From Ectothiorhodospira sp. BSL-9 (lineage in GTDB: Bacteria > Pseudomonadota > Gammaproteobacteria > Ectothiorhodospirales > Ectothiorhodospiraceae), in NCBI RefSeq assembly GCF_001632845.1, contig NZ_CP011994.1:868001-932000 (forward strand): a stretch of 64,000 nucleotides of DNA, in the 5' to 3' direction. A program made the translations under genes and the position numbers. A model generated the notes under the pieces. It was given only the letters and a program-made list of their open reading frames with translations, had not been told where the DNA came from and did not search any database. Shown here piece by piece: positions 9,179 to 18,325 of the stretch; the stretch's first letter is position 1; each line of letters begins with the position of its first letter.

Positions 9179-10567
9179 TCAGAACCGGTAGCGCACGGCG
9201 GCGGCCAGGATGTGGACGTGGCCTTCGGTGGTGCCGGTGAGGTCGACGGTCGCGAATGTGTCTCCATTCGGAGCCTCAAACTTCCGCTCCAGTTCAAGCG
9301 ATTCCTTGGAGATATCGATGTACGTATAGGCCACATCAAAGCCCCAGTTCGGCCCCTGCTCGTAACTGGCACCCAGCGAGTACCACGTACGGTCACCATC
9401 CGGCGTGCGGGTGGTGCGGTAGCCATCCTGGGTAGGCGTCCGGTCATACTGCAAACCGCCCCGCAGGGTCCACCGATCGTCCAGTTGGTATTCCGCCCCG
9501 ACCGACAGGGCCCAGCTGTCCTTGTAGTTCTGCTCGACAACGTTGTCTTCCCGACCGTCGTTGAAGCGAACACGGATTTCGTCGAAGTTGGACCATTGGA
9601 ACCATTTGTACTGGGCCATCAGGGTCCAGCGATCATTCAACTGGTGATGCGCGCCCAATGCCACCATATCCGGCAGGTGCAGATCGGCCTTGCCGTCCAG
9701 GGTTTCTTGCTGGCCTGTGATGGGTCGAGTGATCTTGGCCTTCCCATCCAGAGTGTGTTTCACGCCTTGGCGATAGTGCAGGCCCAGGCGGGTTGCTTCG
9801 GTCACCTGCCACATGGCACCCAGGTTAAAACCCACATCCCAGCTATCCGCATCGAGTTGCTGCTCTCCATCACTTTCGAGACTGAGCGCAGGGGGCGTGG
9901 AGGGTAAAGCACCCGGAGCGGGTATCGCATTCTTGAGCGTCGCATCTGCATACTGAATATCGATCCCGCCACCAATGGAGAGTCGCTCATTGACCCGGTA
10001 AGCCAGGCTCGGTTGAATATTGATGACCTTGAGATCCGTTTCGGTGGAATCATAGCGGGCCCAGAAATCATCGTCATAATGATTGGCGAGACCGAACGGG
10101 GCGGTGATTCCCAGCCCAAACCATGTCTGCTCGTTGAGGGGGCGGGCGTAGAACAGATTTGGGACGGGTGTAGGATCATAAGGGTTGCCACCGGAACCAC
10201 CACCCACAGTATCATTAGTATATTCAGTACCAACTACTGGGACACCCGTTTCGGGATTGACCAATCCGATACCTGAAGCAGTCGATCCACGATTCTTGGC
10301 ATCCGCGTTCGGAATCAACAAGTGGACACCGGCCTGAAATTCAGGCCCAGGCAGGAACACCATCCCCGCCGGGTTGAAGAAGATGGTGCTGGAGTCCCGA
10401 GCCACCGCCGCCTCACCGGCGAAGGCGCGGCCCAGGCCGCTGACGCTCTGTTCCTGGATGTAGAAGCCCGCCGCCTTGACCGGTGAATGCCACAGGGCGG
10501 CTCCGGACAGGGCCAGCGCGCCAGCCACGGCGCAGGACAGGGCGTTGCGAGACTGAATGAAAGGCAT
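9179..10567 (-). CDS. fadL: FadL-family outer-membrane porin (OmpP1/TodX type)
   Basis: A 462-residue beta-barrel protein with an N-terminal signal sequence (residues 1-33, cleavage near WHSPVKAAG). It is followed by the FadL hatch/N-terminal signature GFYIQEQSVSGLGRAFAGEAA and the FFNPAGM motif. It ends in the aromatic outer-membrane anchor VRYRF. FadL proteins let long-chain fatty acids or other hydrophobic compounds cross the outer membrane by lateral diffusion. An AAGGGGG ribosome site precedes the ATG. An acyl-CoA synthetase gene lies 50 bases upstream in the same direction, so uptake and activation are probably coupled. Confidence 0.9.
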   Translation of the reverse strand: MPFIQSRNALSCAVAGALALSGAALWHSPVKAAGFYIQEQSVSGLGRAFAGEAAVARDSSTIFFNPAGMVFLPGPEFQAGVHLLIPNADAKNRGSTASGIGLVNPETGVPVVGTEYTNDTVGGGSGGNPYDPTPVPNLFYARPLNEQTWFGLGITAPFGLANHYDDDFWARYDSTETDLKVINIQPSLAYRVNERLSIGGGIDIQYADATLKNAIPAPGALPSTPPALSLESDGEQQLDADSWDVGFNLGAMWQVTEATRLGLHYRQGVKHTLDGKAKITRPITGQQETLDGKADLHLPDMVALGAHHQLNDRWTLMAQYKWFQWSNFDEIRVRFNDGREDNVVEQNYKDSWALSVGAEYQLDDRWTLRGGLQYDRTPTQDGYRTTRTPDGDRTWYSLGASYEQGPNWGFDVAYTYIDISKESLELERKFEAPNGDTFATVDLTGTTEGHVHILAAAVRYRF

Positions 10568-10617
10568 GTATCCCCCTTGGGTGATTCTTTTATGGTTTTT
10601 ATAGGTTCGGCAACTGA

Positions 10618-12438
10618 TCAGCGCTTGCTGTGGGCCTCGTACATGGCCTCGATCTGCTTGCTGTAGCGCTCCAGAATCAGGGCGCGCTTGAGCTTCATGG
10701 TGGGCGTGAGCAGACCGTTGTCCACGTCCCAGGGCTCCAGGGTGGGCGTGAGGCGGCGTACCTGGGCGTAGCCATGGAACTCGGTCAACTGCTTGCCGGC
10801 GCGCTCCAGCAGGGCCTTTTCCACCTTGCGGCTGTAAAGATCCTCACTGCTGTCCGGATCCACCTCCAGTTCCTCGGCCAGCTTTTTCCACTCATCCGGG
10901 CTGAGCACCACCAGGGCGGTGAGATAGGGCTTGCCCTCCCCCAGCACCATGGCCTGCTCAAAGATCGGATCCAGGGTGATGGCCATCTCCATATCCGCCG
11001 GGGGCACCTTCTCGCCGTTGCCCAGCACCAGGATCTCCTTGATGCGACCGATGATGAAGATATGCCCCTGCTCATCGATGCGGGCCTTGTCGCCACTGTG
11101 CAGCCAGCCATCCTTGTCGATGGTGTCGGCGGTGGCCTGCTCATTATTCCAGTAGCCCTGCATCACCGAGGGGCCACGCACCAGCAATTCCTCATCCTTG
11201 CCGATGCTCACCTCCACGCCGGGCAGTGCACAGCCCACACTGGCGGGCACGTTATCGTCGGGCCGGTTGACGGCCACCACCGGACTGGCCTCGGTCATGC
11301 CAAAGCCATGGAACACAGGCAGCCCCAGGCCGATGAAGAACCGGGCGATGGGGGGTGGCAGCGGCGCGCCGCCGCAGACGGCATAACGCAGACGCCCGCC
11401 CAGGCGCTCGGTCACCTTGCCGGCAACGATCTTTTTCAGCAGCGGCCATAACAGCAGCTTGGGATGCCAGCCGGCGCGGCCCTGCTCATGCTCGAAGCGG
11501 TGCCAACCCACGGAAACGGTGGTGTGGAACAGGAAGCGGGCGAAGCCGGACTTCTCCTCCAGGCCCGCGGTGATGCGCCCGTAGATGCGCTCGTAGATGC
11601 GCGGTACGGAGATGAGCACGGTGGGGCGCAGGTTCATCAGGTCCTCCGCCAGGCCCTGCACCGAGCGGGCGAAGGCCACCTGGGCACCCACCATCATGGG
11701 CATGTAGCAGCCACCGGTGCGCTCCAGGGTGTGGGACAGGGGCAGGAAGGAGAGAAACAGATCCTCCCCCCCCATGGGGGCACACTGCTGGGCCGCATAG
11801 GCGTTTTGCAGGATATTCTGGTGGGTGAGCATCACCCCCTTGGATCGACCGGTGGTGCCCGAGGTATACACCACGGTGGCCAGGGAGCCGGGATCCACAT
11901 CACGGGTAATCAGTTCATGATCGCCCTCGGGGGCCCATTCATCCAGGGACTTGAGGCGCGGGTCCTCGGGGAATTCTGCCGGGTCCACTGCTTGCACGGT
12001 GACGATGCGATTGACCGTGTCCAGTCGCTCGCGGACCTCCTGGAGGCGCTTCCATTGCTGACGACCGCCCAGCAGCAACAGCTTGGCTCCGGCATCCTTG
12101 AGGATATAGGCGATGTTGTCCGGCCGGTCGTCGGTGTATAGCGGCACCGTGATCAGGCCAAGGCCCAGGCAGGCCTGGTCGAAGATCACCCATTCCTGGC
12201 AATTGCGCAGCATGACCGCGACGCGGTCGCCCGGAGAAAAGTCTTCCTTTTGCAGTGCCGCCTGCCAGCGGGCCACCTGCTCACCCACCTCCCGCCAGGT
12301 GCGCGACACCCATTCGGAAGTGGCCTGATCATACTGTTTGTAAGCCACCGCATCGGGGCTTCGCTTGACTCGCTCCCTGAACAGTCCGGCCAGGGTCCTC
12401 GCCTCCCCTGGCGTGACCACGTGATTGGGCTCGCCCAT
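10618..12438 (-). CDS. Long-chain fatty-acid--CoA ligase (AMP-forming)
   Basis: A 606-residue member of the ANL superfamily. The AMP/ATP-binding P-loop is visible as VVYTSGTTGRSKGVMLTHQN. The second motif region GGAPLPPPIARFF...GFGMTEASPV gives the A5-type GMTE, and HSGDKARIDEQGHIFIIGRIKE is the A7/A8 hinge. The C-terminal lysine motif region reads TPTMKLKRALI. The length and LLVRGPSVMQGYWNN put it with the eukaryote-like FadD15 group. It activates long-chain acids to acyl-CoA for degradation or membrane lipid use, consistent with the FadL gene downstream. The ATG start lies in MGEPNHVVTPGEARTL. Confidence 0.9.
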   Translation of the reverse strand: MGEPNHVVTPGEARTLAGLFRERVKRSPDAVAYKQYDQATSEWVSRTWREVGEQVARWQAALQKEDFSPGDRVAVMLRNCQEWVIFDQACLGLGLITVPLYTDDRPDNIAYILKDAGAKLLLLGGRQQWKRLQEVRERLDTVNRIVTVQAVDPAEFPEDPRLKSLDEWAPEGDHELITRDVDPGSLATVVYTSGTTGRSKGVMLTHQNILQNAYAAQQCAPMGGEDLFLSFLPLSHTLERTGGCYMPMMVGAQVAFARSVQGLAEDLMNLRPTVLISVPRIYERIYGRITAGLEEKSGFARFLFHTTVSVGWHRFEHEQGRAGWHPKLLLWPLLKKIVAGKVTERLGGRLRYAVCGGAPLPPPIARFFIGLGLPVFHGFGMTEASPVVAVNRPDDNVPASVGCALPGVEVSIGKDEELLVRGPSVMQGYWNNEQATADTIDKDGWLHSGDKARIDEQGHIFIIGRIKEILVLGNGEKVPPADMEMAITLDPIFEQAMVLGEGKPYLTALVVLSPDEWKKLAEELEVDPDSSEDLYSRKVEKALLERAGKQLTEFHGYAQVRRLTPTLEPWDVDNGLLTPTMKLKRALILERYSKQIEAMYEAHSKR

Positions 12439-12604
12439 GTTGACTCCTCTGCTTTCGGGGTACTTTGCCCCGGGTTCTTGCCCTTGAGGGGACCCCGCCC
12501 GGCGGCGTATCGTCGCCAGCTGAGCATGATTTCCCCGAGTTTCGCCTGAATATATCGCGACTGCCCAGTATAATCACGGGATGGGCCGTTTTTGGTGTGC
12601 TGCG

Positions 12605-13126
12605 TCAGTTCAACGCGCTGGCGGCCCACAGGCGGGCCCGCAAACCCCAGGCGGTGGCAAAGCCGCGCTGGCGAAAGCGCACCTCGCCATCGGCATCCAC
12701 CACGAAGGTGGCCGGCACCGCTCCCACGCCGAACCGGGCGGACAGTGCGCCGGTCTCGTCCACCAGCACCGGATGGGTATAGTCGTTCTCGTGCATGTAT
12801 TCCCGCAGCGCCTGGGCATCACCGGACTGCATGGCCACGGTGAGCACAGGCCAGTCCTGGCTGATGGACTCGATGGCCGGCTGCTCAACCCGGCAGATGC
12901 CGCACCAGGTGGCCCAGAAATGCACCAGCACCGGCTGGCCCTGGTAGTCCGACAGGCTCACCGGTGAGCCGTCCAGCAGCAGGCCCTGCAGCGGCGGCGC
13001 CTCGCCGGAGACCATGTCCCGCTGCAGCCAGGCCTTGATGGCCAGAAACACCAGCAGGATGATGATCAGCTCCAGTCCGCGGCGCAGCCAGCGCCGTCGT
13101 CCGGTATGCTTGGGAGTGTCACTCAT
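12605..13126 (-). CDS. Membrane-anchored thioredoxin-like protein (TlpA/ScsD type)
   Basis: A 173-residue protein starting at the ATG at 13126 (an upstream frame extension of 17 codons is not needed). It begins with a basic stretch (GRRRWLRR) and one membrane segment (residues about 17-33, LELIIILLVFLAIKAWL), leaving a periplasmic thioredoxin fold. The active site is WATWCGICRVEQP (Cys-Gly-Ile-Cys) and the cis-proline loop is VGAVPATFVVD. Such proteins act in periplasmic thiol reduction, cytochrome c maturation or copper-stress suppression (ScsD). No scs or ccm genes are adjacent, so the substrate is unknown. It faces away from nadA, with 137 bases between the starts. Confidence 0.85.
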   Translation of the reverse strand: MSDTPKHTGRRRWLRRGLELIIILLVFLAIKAWLQRDMVSGEAPPLQGLLLDGSPVSLSDYQGQPVLVHFWATWCGICRVEQPAIESISQDWPVLTVAMQSGDAQALREYMHENDYTHPVLVDETGALSARFGVGAVPATFVVDADGEVRFRQRGFATAWGLRARLWAASALN

Positions 13127-13263
13127 GGGTTGGAGATGGGCGCCTGCCGCGCAAGTGAAGGGTTTATCGAACGCCATGGGAAGAACATGACGGGTTGATA
13201 CCGGTCAAAACCATTATCAACAGGCTCAAGGCCTGCCCGCAAGCCAACGGGGACTCAAGATTC

Positions 13264-14343
13264 ATGACCACAGCCACCGTACAACCGCTGCACCACTTCA
13301 AGGTTCCGGAAACCGCCTGGGTGGAGCGGCAGATGCCTCACTACACGGGCGCCGAGCGCGAACGGGTGATCGAGCGCATCAAGACCCTGCTCAAGGAGCA
13401 GGAGGCCACCCTCGTGGCCCACTATTATGTGCATGAGGATCTGCAAATGCTCGCCGAGCAGACCGGCGGTTGCGTGTCCGACTCCCTGGACATGGCCCGT
13501 TTCGGCAAGGAACACCCGGCCTCCACCCTGGTGGTGGCGGGCGTGCGCTTCATGGGGGAGACAGCCAAGATCCTCAGCCCTGAAAAAAGGGTGATCATGC
13601 CCACCCTGGAGGCGGAGTGCTCCCTGGACCTGGGCTGCCCGGCAGATGAATTCATCGCCTTTTGCGATCAGCATCCGGACCGCACCGTGGTGGTGTATGC
13701 CAACACCTCTGCCGAGGTGAAGGCGCGCGCCGATTATGTGGCCACCTCCAGCATCGCGGTGAAGCTGGTGGAGCACCTCAAGAACGAGGGCAAGAAGATC
13801 CTCTGGGCCCCCGACCGTCACCTGGGGGCCTACATCCAGAAGACCACCGGTGCCGACATGGTGCTTTGGGATGCCACCTGCGTGGTGCACGATGAGTTCC
13901 GCACCCGGGCCCTGGTGGACCTGAAACAGGAGCATCCGGATGCTGCCGTGCTGGTGCACCCGGAGTCCCCCGCCGGGGTGATCGAACTGGCCGATGCGGT
14001 GGGCTCCACCTCACAGTTGATCAAGGCGGCCCGGGAACTGCCCCATGAGACCTTGATCGTGGCCACCGACAGCGGCATCTTCTACAAGATGCGACAGGCG
14101 GCACCGCACAAGACCTTCCTGGAGGCGCCCACCGGCGGGCATAGCGCCACCTGTCGCAGCTGCGCCCATTGCCCGTGGATGGCCATGAACGGCCTGGGCA
14201 ATCTGCTGGAGGTGCTGGAAACGGGTGGCAACGAGATCCACGTGGACGAAACCGTGCGCCAGGGGGCGCTGCGCTCGACCCAGCGCATGCTGGACTTCGC
14301 CAGCAGCCAGCACACGCCGGTGCTGGGACGTGGGGACGCCTGA
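13264..14343 (+). CDS. nadA: Quinolinate synthase A
   Basis: A 359-residue [4Fe-4S] enzyme that condenses iminoaspartate with dihydroxyacetone phosphate to quinolinate in de novo NAD synthesis. The N-terminal region has [15 protein letters not shown], and the three cluster cysteines are seen in [22 protein letters not shown] and [12 protein letters not shown]. The other hallmark [12 protein letters not shown] is present. The start chosen is the ATG at 13264 with GGGGA upstream; an earlier in-frame start at 13195 would add 23 residues. nadB and nadC are not in the window. Confidence 0.95.
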   Translation: MTTATVQPLHHFKVPETAWVERQMPHYTGAERERVIERIKTLLKEQEATLVAHYYVHEDLQMLAEQTGGCVSDSLDMARFGKEHPASTLVVAGVRFMGETAKILSPEKRVIMPTLEAECSLDLGCPADEFIAFCDQHPDRTVVVYANTSAEVKARADYVATSSIAVKLVEHLKNEGKKILWAPDRHLGAYIQKTTGADMVLWDATCVVHDEFRTRALVDLKQEHPDAAVLVHPESPAGVIELADAVGSTSQLIKAARELPHETLIVATDSGIFYKMRQAAPHKTFLEAPTGGHSATCRSCAHCPWMAMNGLGNLLEVLETGGNEIHVDETVRQGALRSTQRMLDFASSQHTPVLGRGDA

Positions 14344-14382
14344 TCCCATGGCGCTGGCGGATCGCTGCCTGGTCGCGCGCTC

Positions 14383-15576
14383 ATGAGCAGCAAGGCGGGA
14401 CCGCAGCCCGTCATCCCCATGGCGGTGTTCCGCAAGATGGTGGCTCAACTGCCGGCGGAGCAGCTGTCCCGCCTGCCGCCAGAGAAGCTGCCGGAGAACA
14501 TCCCCCTGGATCTGGTGGACGAGGCGCCTTACTACTCCCGTCGTGCAGTGGAAGGCCTGATCCTGTCGGCCAATGCCTATCATCTGGAGCGGCGGCTGAA
14601 CATCCAGGATCAGTACGGCCCGGAGGTGATGGGCGCCCTGGACAAGTCACAGGTGGTGGGCAACACCGCCAATGTGAAGATCTTCTGGCAAAAGCTGGAG
14701 GATCTGCGACAGATGTACGAGCAATGGCGCAAGGACCCCAGCCCACAGAATCTGGACCGTCTTGGCAACCAGATCCGCACCCTCAATGCACTGCTGCTGG
14801 ACGTGCGCGCCGAGAACGCAGACACCACCCGTTCGGCCCAGTTGCTGCGGGAGCAGGCCTGCGGTCCGGAGCTTGCGTCGATGTTCCAGCAGGCCATCGA
14901 GCGCCTGCACGAGCACAGCGAGCGCATCGAGAACCTGCTGGCCCGGTATTTCCGCATCCGCATCACGGTGGCCCAGCACGAGATGCAGGTGCGACTCAAG
15001 CAGATCAACACCCTGGACCGGCAGGCGGAGAACCTGCGCGAGCAGATGGAGGATCTGCGCACCCAGCTTGAAGACTCCCAGACCCTGTGGCGCCGCGCGG
15101 TCAAGCGACTGCATGCCGATCAGCAGGCAGAGCATCTGCAATCGCGCATCATGGCACTGGCAGGGGAACTGCGCTCCCGCGAGGTGAGCATTTCGGAGAA
15201 CCAGCTCACCCAATGGCTGGATGCCCTGGTGGACGCGGCCCTGCACCCCCTGACCCGACCCTCCGTTTCCAGCCATATGGGCGATGGGCGCATGGCCCTT
15301 TACAGCCTGCTCAGCCGCTATTGTCAGCAGCAGGAGGACTCGGCCCGACAGATCGCCCGCAACCCCTTCCTGCAGGTGGACCCGGCCCAGGCCATTCGTT
15401 TCGTGCTGCTCTCGGAGCAGTTCATCCTGGATTATTTTCGCAAGAAGCGTAACGAGACCACGGCCTGGATCAGCGACGTGGCCCAGGTGAAGAGCGAGGA
15501 TCTGGATGGTCTGGAACGGGAAATACTCAGCGAACTCAAACGCTCAAGCCGGTTCAAGCGCAAGCCCAGCGGGTGA
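14383..15576 (+). CDS. Conserved-looking coiled-coil protein, unknown function
   Basis: A 397-residue protein that I do not recognise. It is rich in charged helices: the segment around residues 180-270 (LKQINTLDRQAENLREQMEDL and onward) has strong heptad character and should form a coiled coil, and residues 95-150 are also helical. There is no signal peptide, membrane segment or cysteine cluster. Codon use matches neighbouring genes and the opposite frames show no better candidate, so it is likely expressed. It follows nadA by 39 bases in the same direction and ends 18 bases from the convergent acyltransferase gene. A cytosolic structural or cell-organisation role is possible, but nothing specific can be claimed. 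Confidence 0.7.
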   Translation: MSSKAGPQPVIPMAVFRKMVAQLPAEQLSRLPPEKLPENIPLDLVDEAPYYSRRAVEGLILSANAYHLERRLNIQDQYGPEVMGALDKSQVVGNTANVKIFWQKLEDLRQMYEQWRKDPSPQNLDRLGNQIRTLNALLLDVRAENADTTRSAQLLREQACGPELASMFQQAIERLHEHSERIENLLARYFRIRITVAQHEMQVRLKQINTLDRQAENLREQMEDLRTQLEDSQTLWRRAVKRLHADQQAEHLQSRIMALAGELRSREVSISENQLTQWLDALVDAALHPLTRPSVSSHMGDGRMALYSLLSRYCQQQEDSARQIARNPFLQVDPAQAIRFVLLSEQFILDYFRKKRNETTAWISDVAQVKSEDLDGLEREILSELKRSSRFKRKPSG

Positions 15577-15594
15577 GGACCTGAAGCGGCACCT

Positions 15595-16542
15595 TCAATA
15601 CACCTTGGGCTCCCCCCGCGGGCGGGTCTTGAAGAACCGCAGTGTCCACAGATACTGGGCCGGATCGCGACGAATCAGGGCCTCCAGGGCCGCATTCATG
15701 CGGGCTGCATCCTGCACGTCGTCCCCGGTGGGAAAATCCGCCAGGGGTTCGGCCATCACCAGTTCGTAACGGTCCTCATCGATCCGGTAAAAGCCCATGC
15801 TGGGCACCACCGGTGCGCCGGTGAGACGCACCAGGCGACCCAGGGCCGGGATGGTGGCCTTGGGCACGCCAAAAAACGGGGCAAACACGGTGTGTGCGGG
15901 CCCCAGATCCTCGTCCGCCAGATAGTAGAACACCTTGCCCTGGCGGGTGTGGCGAATGGCCGGTCGCAGACCCTGGTCCCGGGCAAACATGGCAGCACCA
16001 TACTGGGAACGGCTGCGGGTGTTGATCCACTCGATGATGGGGTTCTTCATGGGCTTGGCGAAGGAGACACCGCCGCATTCCAGGCTCAGCCTCAGGCCAC
16101 CAAAATCCAGGGCCGGGGCATGGGCGGCGCAGATGATGGCCGGCTGACCCTGGCTCTGCATCTCCAGCACACCGGCTTCATCCACCAGCTGGATGCGCGC
16201 CCGGTGGCGCCGGTGGCTGCCAAACCAGAGCAGGGGATAATCCACGAAACACTGCCCGACAATGCGGAAATGCTCGCGCAACACCTGCTCGCGTTGCTCT
16301 TCCGACCACTCGGGAAAGCACAGCCGCAGGTTCACGCGGCCAACATGCCGACGGCGCCCGCCGGTCACCCAGGCCAGCCAGCCCACCGCCCGACCCACGC
16401 CCCGACCCACGGGTCGGGGCAGCCACATGATCACCCAAAGCAGAGCGATACCCAGCCAGGTGCCCCAGTAACGCGGGTGCAGCATGGCCCACTCGAAGTG
16501 GGTGCGATAGCCCTCCGGGGCCTGCACCGCGGTATCAGTCAT
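15595..16542 (-). CDS. Lipid A biosynthesis lauroyl/myristoyl acyltransferase (LpxL/HtrB family)
   Basis: A 315-residue inner-membrane acyltransferase. The N-terminus starts with the ATG at 16542 and contains a membrane segment (LGIALLWVIMWLPRPVG). Catalytic landmarks of the LPLAT superfamily are present: ICAAHAPALDFGG with the H-x4-D catalytic pair, and the middle motifs DEDLGPAHTVFAPFFGV and APVVPSMGFYR. The C-terminal DPAQYLWTLRFFKTRPRG is the LpxL ending (WxxRRFKxRP type). It adds a secondary acyl chain to Kdo2-lipid IVA. It overlaps the upstream TPR gene by eight bases, suggesting co-translation. Confidence 0.9.
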   Translation of the reverse strand: MTDTAVQAPEGYRTHFEWAMLHPRYWGTWLGIALLWVIMWLPRPVGRGVGRAVGWLAWVTGGRRRHVGRVNLRLCFPEWSEEQREQVLREHFRIVGQCFVDYPLLWFGSHRRHRARIQLVDEAGVLEMQSQGQPAIICAAHAPALDFGGLRLSLECGGVSFAKPMKNPIIEWINTRSRSQYGAAMFARDQGLRPAIRHTRQGKVFYYLADEDLGPAHTVFAPFFGVPKATIPALGRLVRLTGAPVVPSMGFYRIDEDRYELVMAEPLADFPTGDDVQDAARMNAALEALIRRDPAQYLWTLRFFKTRPRGEPKVY

Positions 16543-16876
16543 GGCTTCCCTCTTCCGCCGCAATCCGTTTTTCCACTCGTTTGCGGAAGATCCGCATCTC
16601 CTTCGCCGCCTGAATATCCCCCCGGGACTCGGCGACCGTGATGCCCTCGTTATAGGCATCCAGGGCCTCGAACAGCGCCCCGCTCTCATCCAGTGCCCGC
16701 CCCAGCAACTTCCAGGCAGCGGAGTAAGCCGGGTCATGCCCCACAGCCGCCCGCAAATGGATGGACGCCTCTCCAGGACGACCGTCGGCCAGATACGCAT
16801 TGCCAAGGGAAAATCGCAGCAATTGATTATCCTGACCGTCGGCCAGCATGGCCTCGAAGCGTTCGATGTTGGTCAT
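16535..16876 (-). CDS. Small TPR-repeat protein
   Basis: A 113-residue protein built of tetratricopeptide-like helices: NQLLRFSLGNAYLADGRPGEA and AYSAAWKLLGRALDESGALFE are two successive TPR units with conserved small and aromatic positions, followed by a basic C-terminal helix (RIFRKRVEKRIAAEEG). It has no signal peptide, so it should be a cytosolic scaffold. It overlaps the LpxL-type acyltransferase start by eight bases and the two form a small operon. No partner can be named from sequence. Confidence 0.8.
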   Translation of the reverse strand: MTNIERFEAMLADGQDNQLLRFSLGNAYLADGRPGEASIHLRAAVGHDPAYSAAWKLLGRALDESGALFEALDAYNEGITVAESRGDIQAAKEMRIFRKRVEKRIAAEEGSHD

Positions 16877-16948
16877 GTTCGGCCCGTTCGTTTTACAGAA
16901 TGAGCCACAAGTATAACGTCAACCAAAGCGGGCAAAACCCGGACGGGC

Positions 16949-18322
16949 CTACAGGAATGTCACGCTGACCTGGAACAGGCGCTCCACCTCATTGACGCGC
17001 TGCTTGTCGGTGAGGAACAGAATCACATGATCCTCCGACTGCACCACGGTGTCGCGGTGGGCGATGATCACCTCATCACCGCGCACCAGGGCGCCGATGG
17101 TACAGCCCTTGGGCAGCTTGATCTCCTCCACCCGGCGCCCCACCACCTTGGAGGTCTTTCGGTCCCCATGGGCCACCGCTTCGATGGCCTCGGCGGCGCC
17201 GCGACGCAGGCTGTGCACGGCGACCACATCACCGCGGCGCACATGGGTGAGCAGGGCACCGATGGTCACCTGCTGAGGTGAGATGGCAATGTCGATCACG
17301 CCACTCTGCACCAGCTCCACGTAGCTGGGCCGGTTGATCAGGGACATGACCGTGCGGGCACCCAGGCGCTTGGCCAGCATGGCCGAGAGGATGTTGGCCT
17401 CGTCATCGTCGGTGACCGCCACGTAAACGTCCGTGCCCTCGATGTTCTCCTCGATGAGCAGTTCCTTGTCGGCGGCATCCCCCATCAGCACCACCACGTG
17501 ATCCAGGGTTTCGGCCAGCTCCTTGGCCCGCGCCGGGTTGCGTTCGATGAGCTTGACGGAGAAATGGGGCCCCAGGTTCTGGGCCAGGCGCTTGCCGATG
17601 TTGCCGCCCCCGGCAATCATTAAACGCCGATAGGGCTTGTCCAGGCGCCGCAGTTCACTGGTGACGGCGCGGATATTGCGCCGCGCGGCGATGAAGAAGA
17701 CCTCGTCATCCACCTCAATGACCGTGTGGCCTTCGGGAAAGATGGGCTTCTCGCGCCGGAAGATGGCTGCCACCCGGGTCTGCACGCCCGGCATGTGGGT
17801 GGCCAGATGCTTGAGTTCCTTACCCACCAGGGGGCCGCCATGATAGGCGCGCACCGCCACCAGGGAGACCCGGCCATCGGCAAAGTCCAGCACCTGCAGG
17901 GCCCCGGGATGCTCGATGAGGCGCTGGATATAATTGGTGACCACCTCCTCGGGGCTGATGAGCACATCGATAGGCAGCGACTCCGGGGTGAACAGGGCCC
18001 GGTACTGCAGATACTCCAGGCCCCGCACCCGGGCAATCTTGGTGGGGGTGTGGAACAGGGTGTAGGCCACCTGACAGGCCACCATGTTGGTCTCATCGGA
18101 ATTGGTGACCGCGATGATCATGTCCGCGTCCCTGGCACCGGCGCTGATGAGCACATCCGGATGGGAGGCAAAGCCAACGATGGTGCGCAGGTCCAGGCGA
18201 TCCTGAAGGGCCTGCAGGATGTCCGGGCGGGTGTCCACAACGGTGATGTCGTTGGCCTCGTTGGCCAGGTTGTGGGCCACCGTGCTGCCCACCTGGCCCG
18301 CGCCCAGTATCAGTATCTTCAT
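16949..18322 (-). CDS. trkA: Trk potassium uptake NAD-binding regulatory protein
   Basis: A 457-residue cytoplasmic peripheral protein with duplicated KTN (RCK) halves. Each half has a Rossmann nucleotide-binding site, [16 protein letters not shown] at the N-terminus and [19 protein letters not shown] from about residue 232, each followed by a TrkA-C domain ([11 protein letters not shown]-like and [17 protein letters not shown]). It gates the TrkH/TrkG potassium channel in response to NAD(H) or ATP. Its start lies three bases after the ntrX stop, which continues the def-to-trkA operon. This ntrYX-trkA order is common in gammaproteobacteria. Confidence 0.95.
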   Translation of the reverse strand: MKILILGAGQVGSTVAHNLANEANDITVVDTRPDILQALQDRLDLRTIVGFASHPDVLISAGARDADMIIAVTNSDETNMVACQVAYTLFHTPTKIARVRGLEYLQYRALFTPESLPIDVLISPEEVVTNYIQRLIEHPGALQVLDFADGRVSLVAVRAYHGGPLVGKELKHLATHMPGVQTRVAAIFRREKPIFPEGHTVIEVDDEVFFIAARRNIRAVTSELRRLDKPYRRLMIAGGGNIGKRLAQNLGPHFSVKLIERNPARAKELAETLDHVVVLMGDAADKELLIEENIEGTDVYVAVTDDDEANILSAMLAKRLGARTVMSLINRPSYVELVQSGVIDIAISPQQVTIGALLTHVRRGDVVAVHSLRRGAAEAIEAVAHGDRKTSKVVGRRVEEIKLPKGCTIGALVRGDEVIIAHRDTVVQSEDHVILFLTDKQRVNEVERLFQVSVTFL

Positions 18323-18325
18323 GGC

